This document shows, piece after piece, positions 4,571-9,650 of a stretch of DNA of 9,650 nt. The number at the start of each line of letters is the position of its first letter. Positions within the stretch are counted from its first letter, which is position 1. The notes under the pieces were generated by a model, which saw nothing but the letters and a program-made list of their open reading frames with translations, had not been told where the DNA came from and searched no databases. The stretch lies in the NCBI GenBank assembly GCA_001799475.1, contig MGTN01000163.1:10557-20206 (forward strand). Reading direction: 5' to 3'. Position numbers and translations under genes: made by a program. The DNA is from Desulfovibrionales bacterium GWA2_65_9 (GTDB taxonomy: Bacteria; Desulfobacterota; Desulfovibrionia; Desulfovibrionales; Desulfovibrionaceae).

Positions 4571-4954
4571 CTATTTCAGCACGGCCCGCAGCACGAACGG
4601 GCCGACAAGTTGCAGCACCAGCCCCGCGCCCAGGCCCACGTAGACATGGAAACGCAGACGGTTCACCGCGCTCCACAGGTCCGCGCGCTCAGTCAGATGC
4701 TCCTCGCGCTCTTTCGCGTGGGCCTCGCGATGCTGGTCCGCGCCGCGCTCCAGGGCCCCCAGGCGCTCGGCCTGCCGGGCGCAGAGCTCGCGCCGGGCCA
4801 CCTGGGACTCGGCGATGCGCAAGAGCGTCTCGCCATTGGCGCGCGACTGCTCGGCCACGGCCTCGATGCCCACGCGCATCTGGTCCTTGAGCCCCAGGAG
4901 CGCGTCGCGGATCTGCTCCATGAACTGGTCGTGGAAGGCGCAGGGCTGGTGCAT
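4571..4954 (-). CDS. Coiled-coil protein with C-terminal membrane anchor, lysis region
   Basis: The 127-residue product begins MHQPCAFHDQFMEQIRDALL. Residues about 10-95 are a long, charged, probably coiled-coil helix (EAVAEQSRANGETLLRIAES, ARQAERLGALERG, AKEREEHLTERADLW). One membrane segment lies at about 103-123 (HVYVGLGAGLVLQLVGPFVL). A soluble helix followed by a single C-terminal membrane segment, placed directly before the holin, recalls XhlA-like lysis accessory proteins, and some phages carry spanin or holin-regulator genes here. I infer a lysis-associated inner-membrane role from position and topology only. The ribosome site AGGAGG overlaps the stop codon of the upstream gene. Confidence 0.7.
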   Translation of the reverse strand: MHQPCAFHDQFMEQIRDALLGLKDQMRVGIEAVAEQSRANGETLLRIAESQVARRELCARQAERLGALERGADQHREAHAKEREEHLTERADLWSAVNRLRFHVYVGLGAGLVLQLVGPFVLRAVLK

Positions 4955-4963
4955 GAGCGCCTC

Positions 4964-5323
4964 CTACCCGGCAGGCACGGCGGGCCGCAGCCGCGTCCGC
5001 TCCGCAACCGAGGCGTTAAACGAGGCCACGGCGTCCCAGCTTGCGGGCAGGCGCAGGGCCTCCTGATGCGCAGGCACCGTGACCAGCGCCATGCCCAGAA
5101 ACTCGCCCTGCGCACCAAAGAGCGGGCGGTCCTCGGCATAGGCGGGCACGTCCACGATGACCGAAGGGAAGGCCGAGGGCGGCGGCCCGTTGCCGGACGC
5201 AGCCAGGGCCGCATATTCCTCGCGCTGGACCGCACTGGTCCAGTCCACGCAGCCGCAACCCTCCGGCAACGTTGCCAGGAGCTCGCGGGACAATTCGACT
5301 TCAGGATGATGCAACAGGATCAT
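4964..5323 (-). CDS. Small phage protein of unknown function after tail adhesin
   Basis: The 119-residue product begins MILLHHPEVELSRELLATLP. It has no signal peptide or membrane segment. Visible features are CGCVDW, a Gly/Pro-rich loop NGPPPSAFPSVIVDVPAYAE (about 45-64), and a C-terminal part LPASWDAVASFNASVAERTR. Small genes just after fibre or adhesin genes in prophages often encode assembly chaperones or trimming factors, so such a role is possible, but the sequence shows no motif that proves it. The ATG at 5323 has GGAGG 8 nt upstream, and the adhesin stop codon (TAA) lies directly before that site. Operon position and spacing support it as a real gene. Confidence 0.7.
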   Translation of the reverse strand: MILLHHPEVELSRELLATLPEGCGCVDWTSAVQREEYAALAASGNGPPPSAFPSVIVDVPAYAEDRPLFGAQGEFLGMALVTVPAHQEALRLPASWDAVASFNASVAERTRLRPAVPAG

Positions 5324-5337
5324 GGTCTGGTCCTCCC

Positions 5338-6405
5338 TTAGATGGTGAAGGTGTTGACCGAGCCGGCGCCGCCAGCCCCGCCGTTCTTGTGGGATGCGCC
5401 TGTGGAGGCCGCACCGCCGCTGGCGCGGACCGTGCCCGCGTTGCTGTAGCCTCCGGCGCTGGCGACCAGGACGACGCAGCCGCCGCCAGCGCCGCCAGCG
5501 CCCGTTTGGTAGGTGTTCGACCCGACAACGCCCGGTGCGCCATCAGCAGAGACAACGCAGCCGGACGCGATGGCGATGACCGGGGCGATGAGCATGAGCA
5601 GGCCGCCGCCAGCACCACCGCCGGAGAGCCCGCCGTACAGGCCTGTGCCGACAGGGTCGCCGGAACCGCCGCCTGTGGCGATGCGGTTGTCATCCGCGTA
5701 GGCGTTCTGTCCTGGCCCGCCGTAATCTCCTGCGGCAGGAGCGGAATACGCGCCAAAGTTGGAGACGCACGCGGCCGAGCCAGCGCCCCCGCAACAGGGA
5801 CCGCCCTTGCCACCAGGGCCAGAGGCGGAGGAGCCGTTGGAGTTGACGCCTCCGGAACCGCCCCCGCCCGTCTGCATGGCCGCCGCAGCAGAGCCGGTGT
5901 TGCCGTCTGCGTAGGTCACAGCCCCGGCAGCGCCCGCCGCGCCCTCGCCCTGGACCGCGTAGACATCAGCCAGACCCTTCTTGAGCGTGCGCCGGATGCT
6001 GGCCGGGGTCAGATCAAGGGCTGTCAGGTTGCCGAAGTTCCCGGCCTGGCCCAGAGCGTTGATGTGGCAGGTCGCGCCGTTCAACAACTGAATCCTGGTC
6101 TGGGCATAGATGACGAGGCCCTTGCTGTTGGTCGAGGGCGCAAGGGCGGCCGAGGCCCCGTCAAGGACGAGGGTGTCGCAGCAGAGGACCGCGGCTCCAG
6201 TCACGGCGTCCGGGGCGATGGTCGCGGCTGCGGTGATGGTCAGCACCCCGGCCACAGGCTGGAGCACGCTGCCGCCCTGCATGACGTTGCCGGAGTAAGA
6301 GCCGTCGCCGAACATGGACTTGGAGCCGCCCAGTGGGCCGGGAGGCAGGCCCCGGACTCCGCCGGGCCAGGCCCCGCCGCCGCCGTGAGAAACGAGGCGC
6401 ATCAT
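5338..6405 (-). CDS. Glycine-rich probable tail adhesin / fibre tip
   Basis: The 355-residue product probably forms the receptor-binding tip of the tail fibre. Residues about 45-135 show repeated short strands with Gly/Asn turns (VAGVLTITAAATIAP, LVLDGASAALAP, GLVIYAQTRIQLLNGATCHI), as in parallel beta-helices. The rest is dominated by Gly runs: GGGGSGG near 180, SGPGGKGGPCCGGAG near 195-209, GGLSGGGAGGG near 258-268, and GGAGGGCVVLV near 304-314. It ends GGAGGAGSVNTFTI. Alternation of Gly-rich loops with a strand resembling VSADGAPG or TVRASGG fits glycine-rich adhesins of tailed phages, where Gly stretches can pack as polyglycine II helices. Cysteines, including two CC pairs, are unusually frequent for such a protein. 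The start follows a GGGGAGGA ribosome site; two adjacent ATGs leave the exact start open by one codon. Confidence 0.65.
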   Translation of the reverse strand: MMRLVSHGGGGAWPGGVRGLPPGPLGGSKSMFGDGSYSGNVMQGGSVLQPVAGVLTITAAATIAPDAVTGAAVLCCDTLVLDGASAALAPSTNSKGLVIYAQTRIQLLNGATCHINALGQAGNFGNLTALDLTPASIRRTLKKGLADVYAVQGEGAAGAAGAVTYADGNTGSAAAAMQTGGGGSGGVNSNGSSASGPGGKGGPCCGGAGSAACVSNFGAYSAPAAGDYGGPGQNAYADDNRIATGGGSGDPVGTGLYGGLSGGGAGGGLLMLIAPVIAIASGCVVSADGAPGVVGSNTYQTGAGGAGGGCVVLVASAGGYSNAGTVRASGGAASTGASHKNGGAGGAGSVNTFTI

Positions 6406-6421
6406 TCGCGTTCCTCCCCTG

Positions 6422-6457
6422 CCCGGTCAACCGGGCCATGCGTCGCGGGGCGCATGG
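6422..6457 (-). promoter_or_regulatory. Intercistronic tandem hairpins before adhesin gene
   Basis: On the minus strand, CCATGCG (6457-6451) starts right after a stop codon and pairs with CGCATGG (6442-6436) around an 8-nt loop. At once follows CCCGGT/ACCGGG (6435-6422), a tight small stem. There is no T-run. The adhesin ribosome site begins only a few bases further on. An attenuator, a processing site or an mRNA stabiliser are all possible. Confidence 0.45.
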
Positions 6458-6874
6458 CTAGTACTTCCCACCGCGCGCGAAGACCCACATCTTCTTGCCC
6501 GTGCTCGGGGCTGCGGCTTCCTGGGCGCGGATGGACCAGCCCGGAGGCAGATTCAGGAACGTGTTGCCGCTGGCGTCGGTCATGATCTGCGCCGCCAGCA
6601 TGGAACTGCCGAGGACGTTCACGCTCGCGATGGCGTTGGTGTTGCCGGAGCTGAGCGGGACATTCACCAAAGCGGCCGTCCTGCTGGCCGTGCCGTCGTG
6701 GAACAGGATGATCAGATCCTTGTCCGCCGTGTCGTCGGTGCTCACAGCCAGCACGTCCACGCGGGTGCTCTCCGTGGCGTCGCCTGCAAAGACGACGGTT
6801 TCGGTGGTGTCGGAGAGTTCCGTGATCTTGCCAATGATGCTGCCGATGAAGATGGGGTCCGTGTTCGCTGCCAT
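6458..6874 (-). CDS. Small beta-rich tail-associated phage protein
   Basis: The 138-residue product begins MAANTDPIFIGSIIGKITEL. It has no signal peptide or membrane segment. It alternates strands and turns: TETVVFAGDATESTRVDVLA, DKDLIILFHDGTASRTAAL, then a Ser/Asn-rich middle, and FLNLPPGWSIRAQ near 106-118, ending KKMWVFARGGKY. The order (VVFAG-D, RVDVLAV, LHDG-like segment, LPPGW, VFA-GGxY) is common in small proteins encoded beside phage tail fibres, which have no firm function and may be adaptor or decoration proteins of the virion. The ATG at 6874 has GGGAGG about 10 nt upstream, and the upstream gene's TAG falls between them, so translation may be coupled. Confidence 0.65.
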   Translation of the reverse strand: MAANTDPIFIGSIIGKITELSDTTETVVFAGDATESTRVDVLAVSTDDTADKDLIILFHDGTASRTAALVNVPLSSGNTNAIASVNVLGSSMLAAQIMTDASGNTFLNLPPGWSIRAQEAAAPSTGKKMWVFARGGKY

Positions 6875-6877
6875 GAT

Positions 6878-7792
6878 CTACATGCCTCCCAGGAGTGCGT
6901 GGTTGAAGACGCGGCCAGCCACCATGGCGGGCCGCAAGGTCAGACTGAGGATCGAATTGGTGGAAAGCTGGTCCGGGCCGGAGCCGATATCCGCCGCCAG
7001 GCCCGCGGCCGTGCGCGAGAGCCCGCCGCCGGGCGCGACCCGGACCCGCAGGAGCCCCTCGGCCAGCTCCAGGCCGGGGTCCGCAGCCAAGGCGAGGGAC
7101 AGCCGCAGGGCCTCGTCCGCGCCGGGGAACAGCAGGGTCTCGGCCAGGCCGTCGCCAGCGGCGAGTTTGGCCGAAAGGCTGCCGGGCGTGGTGTCGCCAG
7201 CGCTCACGCGCAGTCCGCCCACCGAGGCCTGGGCCTGGCCCACGGCGACTTGCGCCTGGAGGACACAGTCCCCGGCCAGTCCGGCCTGGATCTGGGCCTG
7301 AGCGGCCGAGGCGCTGGCCTGGGCCTCGGCGGCCAGGGCGGCCTCGCGGGCGCCCTGGCAGGTGTCCAGGAAGGCCGTGGAGTCGCGGATGTCCTCCTGC
7401 GGGGTACTCACGGGATAGAGCACGGCGCGGCCGATCTTCTCGTCCAGGGCCTGGCAGATCATGGTCAACAGATCGAGGGCGGCCTCGTGGGTTTCGGCCG
7501 GAAAGGCCGCGTTCTCCACGTAGTCCACCTCCTGCACGATGGCCGGAGCGCGGTAGAGCACCAGGGTGGTGCCCGTGGCCGGGGGCTCGGCCATGGTGAG
7601 ACTGCCGCCGGACGGGCTGCCCTCGCCTGCGATGCTGTAGTGCGTGCCGGGCAGGAGCGACATTTCCGCGCCGTCCTGGCGCAGCAGAACCTTGATGTCG
7701 TCCCCGCGCGTGAACGGGAAGGGCACGGGGAACACGGTCGTGGCCCCGTTGCCGGTGTAGGAGGTCTTGGAGGTCTGGGTGGACAGGGTCAT
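6878..7792 (-). CDS. Tail-fibre connector with T7-type N-terminal domain
   Basis: The 304-residue product would attach the fibre to the short tail. Residues about 1-125 match the T7-type (gp17) tail-fibre N-terminal domain: TSYTGNGATTVFPVPFPFTR (about 10-29), DIKVLLRQDG, GTHYSIAG, LTMAEPPATGTTLVLYRAP (about 65-83), and a closing helix AALDLLTMICQALDEKIGRA. Then comes an Ala/Gln-rich helix, probably coiled coil (about 145-192), followed by a shaft-like part with ADPGLELAEGLLRVRVAPGG (about 237-256). It ends without a large receptor-binding domain; that job appears to pass to the two downstream products. The start has AAAGGAG 8 nt upstream, just behind a GCCGC/GCGGC stem in the 53-nt gap after the nozzle gene. 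Confidence 0.85.
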   Translation of the reverse strand: MTLSTQTSKTSYTGNGATTVFPVPFPFTRGDDIKVLLRQDGAEMSLLPGTHYSIAGEGSPSGGSLTMAEPPATGTTLVLYRAPAIVQEVDYVENAAFPAETHEAALDLLTMICQALDEKIGRAVLYPVSTPQEDIRDSTAFLDTCQGAREAALAAEAQASASAAQAQIQAGLAGDCVLQAQVAVGQAQASVGGLRVSAGDTTPGSLSAKLAAGDGLAETLLFPGADEALRLSLALAADPGLELAEGLLRVRVAPGGGLSRTAAGLAADIGSGPDQLSTNSILSLTLRPAMVAGRVFNHALLGGM

Positions 7793-7845
7793 CTGGGGGA
7801 CTCCTTTGCCGCGCGCGGGCGGCCTGTTGGGGCTATTCGCCGGGA

Positions 7846-9650
7846 CTATTCGTTGATGGCCAGGGTCGGCGCCACAAGCAGCACGGTCATGGGCAGGGGC
7901 TGGTCCTGCAGCACGGTGAGCAGGCCGTCCGTGCCCCAGCCCTGGGGGAAACGCACGGACTTGTCGCCGCTGAACAACGCGGGCGGGCCGTCCATGAGGT
8001 CGGCACTGGTGCGGTAGAGCAGCGGCTCCAAGTGTCCCGTGTCCGGGCCGACCTTGCCGCCCAGACTGCGGTACAGACGCACCGAAACCTCGGTGATGCG
8101 CTTGGTGCGCGTCTGCGAGCTGCCGCGCGCCCCGGAGAACTCCAGGCGCATGGGCCTGAGCACCGAGGTGTAGCCCAGCCCGGCGTGGACCTGGCTGGCC
8201 GCGCGCGGCAGGGTGATGGCGCCCTCCGGGGACACGGTGCGCTCGGGCAGCACCGCGCCGTCGGCCAGCACCTGCACGCTGCGCCCGGCCAGGTGCGCCA
8301 GGCCCGTGAGTTCGGTCACCGGCTCACCCGCGTAGCTCAGGCCCGCATCGAGGAAGAAGGCCTCGGAGGCGCTCGTGGCGTCCTCGGAAAAGGCCGGGTC
8401 CAGGGCCTCGATGAAGCGCCGGGTCAGGGCAACGCCGCCTGGGCCGGGCACGCTGCGGCGCACCACGAGCCAAAGCTCGTCGCGGCCCTGGGCATCGTTG
8501 GCCACCACGCACACGGCCTCCACCGCGCCGTCGGTGACGATGCGCGAGAAGGCGCAGACGTCCTGCTCTGGCAGATAGGTCATGGCCAAAAGCACACCAT
8601 CGGCGCGCACGCAGAAAAGCACCGGGTCCGGCTCCTGGGCAAAGGCCAGCTGGGTCAGGCCCGGTGCGGCCACGTGGGCCGAGAGCAGGGTCAAATCGCG
8701 CGAGGTGCAGGCATCGGACTCGAAGCGGTAGGCCATCTCGCGCACCTTGCGGCCCGAGCGCTGAACAAAGAGCGTGGCATGGCCAGCCGGGCAGGCGGTG
8801 GCCTGGGCCGCGCCGCTGGTGCCCTGGCGGTCGGCCTTGACCCCGCCTGGGGTCACCGGCGCGCCAAGGGAGCTTCCGGACACGGTCCATTCGCCGCAGG
8901 TGGCGCCGACCCAAAGCTTGTCGCGCGGGGCTAAAAAGCAGATCCGCCCGCCCTGCTGGGCCGAGAGGGTGATCTCCAGGCCGTCGTCGTCCAGCGGATC
9001 CGAGCCGGGGTCGGCAATGATCCGCTGGCCCACGGCGAACTCCTCCCAGAACCCGGCGTTCAGCGCGCCAGCGGCGTCGCGCACGCTCTCGATCTCCGCC
9101 GTGGTGCTGGGCGTGTCCCGGAAGGTGGCGCGCAGGGAACCGCTCGACGCCGTGATGATGCGCTGTCCGGTGTAGCGGTAGTAGCGCGGGGTGGCCGCGC
9201 CGCCCGCATCGTAGACATCGCCGCACAGGGCCGAGCCCTGGCTGAAGGTGTCGCCCCCGAGCAGCAGGAAGGTGTCGCCCGCCCGGCCATCGGCCCGGGA
9301 GTCCCCGGAGCCGTCGGCGATCTCGAAGTCGTCCCAGCCGGACAGCGGCACCTCCCGCGTGCACAGGCGGAAGTCCCGGTGCCCGGAGGTGCGCGAGAAC
9401 CACAGGGTGAAGGGCTCGCTTGGCGTGGCCGCGAACACCAGGCGGTCCTCGTGCAGGCAGCACAAGCCCGGCCAGTTGCCCGCGCCCCAGGCTGCGGGGG
9501 TTTGCGTGAGCGCAAGCGCGGCCAGGGCGAAGCCGCCCTCGAGCGTGCGCGAAAGCACCTGCGGGGCCACCAGCGGGTGGGTCAGGATCAGCTCCTGGCG
9601 GTCCTGCACAACGCGCAGCTCCTTCAGGTATTCCGCCGCGTAGGGCGTGG
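7846..9650 (-). CDS. Podoviral tail nozzle/tube protein, start outside window
   Basis: The frame is open from the right edge; about 600 residues are visible, ending in LAINE and TAG. It forms the lower part of the short tail in related phages (the T7 gp12-like role), through which DNA passes. The first visible residues, TPYAAEYLKELRVVQDRQEL then LILTHP, are a family landmark usually found well inside the protein, so the true start lies to the right. A GTG at 9609 inside this motif is not the start. Further landmarks in order are LCCLHEDRLVFAATPSEPFT with LWFSRTSG, FLAPRDKLWVGATCGEWTVS, LFVQRSGRKVREMAYRFESD, ADGVLLAMTYLPEQDV and RDELWLVVRR, a beta-propeller-like series. It heads the visible part of the minus operon. 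Confidence 0.8.
   Translation of the reverse strand, partial: TPYAAEYLKELRVVQDRQELILTHPLVAPQVLSRTLEGGFALAALALTQTPAAWGAGNWPGLCCLHEDRLVFAATPSEPFTLWFSRTSGHRDFRLCTREVPLSGWDDFEIADGSGDSRADGRAGDTFLLLGGDTFSQGSALCGDVYDAGGAATPRYYRYTGQRIITASSGSLRATFRDTPSTTAEIESVRDAAGALNAGFWEEFAVGQRIIADPGSDPLDDDGLEITLSAQQGGRICFLAPRDKLWVGATCGEWTVSGSSLGAPVTPGGVKADRQGTSGAAQATACPAGHATLFVQRSGRKVREMAYRFESDACTSRDLTLLSAHVAAPGLTQLAFAQEPDPVLFCVRADGVLLAMTYLPEQDVCAFSRIVTDGAVEAVCVVANDAQGRDELWLVVRRSVPGPGGVALTRRFIEALDPAFSEDATSASEAFFLDAGLSYAGEPVTELTGLAHLAGRSVQVLADGAVLPERTVSPEGAITLPRAASQVHAGLGYTSVLRPMRLEFSGARGSSQTRTKRITEVSVRLYRSLGGKVGPDTGHLEPLLYRTSADLMDGPPALFSGDKSVRFPQGWGTDGLLTVLQDQPLPMTVLLVAPTLAINE

Noticed and set aside
5272..6585. 437-residue plus-strand open frame opposite the adhesin and tail genes
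   Set aside because: No ribosome site; composition is the usual Arg/Gly/Ala-rich shadow of a high-GC gene; the minus frames have ribosome sites, coupled stops and recognisable domains.
6698..8017. 439-residue plus-strand open frame opposite the fibre connector
   Set aside because: Shadow of the connector gene, which has a clear T7-type domain; no ribosome site or protein features.
8324..9463. 379-residue minus-strand frame within the nozzle gene
   Set aside because: Arg/Pro/Gly-rich out-of-frame shadow of the well-supported nozzle frame.
9607..9609. GTG as start of the nozzle protein
   Set aside because: The frame continues upstream through a conserved family motif (TPYAAEYLKELRVVQ) to the window edge, so the start lies outside.

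Overview
The window is high-GC bacterial DNA whose core is phage-type structural and lysis genes of the short-tailed (podovirus-like) kind, with a few host-like envelope genes between them. The protein styles and strong GGAGG-type ribosome sites fit a Desulfovibrio-like (Desulfovibrionaceae) genome. That placement is inference from resemblance, not a search.

Layout. Positions 1-117 (minus) hold the first 39 codons of an unrecognised gene. At 361-759 (plus) is a small exported protein, closed by a clear intrinsic terminator (785-826). Right behind the terminator is regulatory element A (838-921). It drives a Bbp19-like phage gene (945-1232), whose tail and 3' flank carry a degenerate array of about 16-bp repeats. 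A minus-strand Ala/Pro-rich lipoprotein gene (1431-1649) follows. It has its own terminator and a leader of about 200 nt, read from a promoter that is back-to-back with the promoter of a small plus-strand gene (1977-2339) of possible phage origin. Element B (2339-2421) is a close copy of element A. It drives a phage scaffold/capsid-assembly protein (2504-3379). A gene-free, hairpin-rich stretch (3380-3704) separates this block from a compact minus-strand operon.

The minus-strand operon enters from beyond the right edge and reads leftwards: tail nozzle/tube protein (7846-9650, start outside the window), T7-type tail-fibre connector (6878-7792), small tail-associated protein (6458-6874), glycine-rich probable adhesin (5338-6405), small conserved-looking protein (4964-5323), coiled-coil protein with a C-terminal membrane anchor (4571-4954), three-TM-type holin (4112-4558) and GH24 endolysin (3705-4115). 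The order tail, fibre, lysis is classical. Most genes are spaced so that one gene's stop codon lies in or beside the next gene's ribosome site.

The main point of interest is the left half. Head-type genes (Bbp19-like, scaffold, and possibly the 120-aa gene) sit outside the tail/lysis operon as single-gene units. Two share an almost identical promoter/operator and two share a translation leader, and a host-like lipoprotein gene lies among them. A simple prophage rarely looks like this. The pattern fits a domesticated phage or gene-transfer-agent-like element under a common regulator, or a rearranged prophage. The sequence alone does not decide between these.
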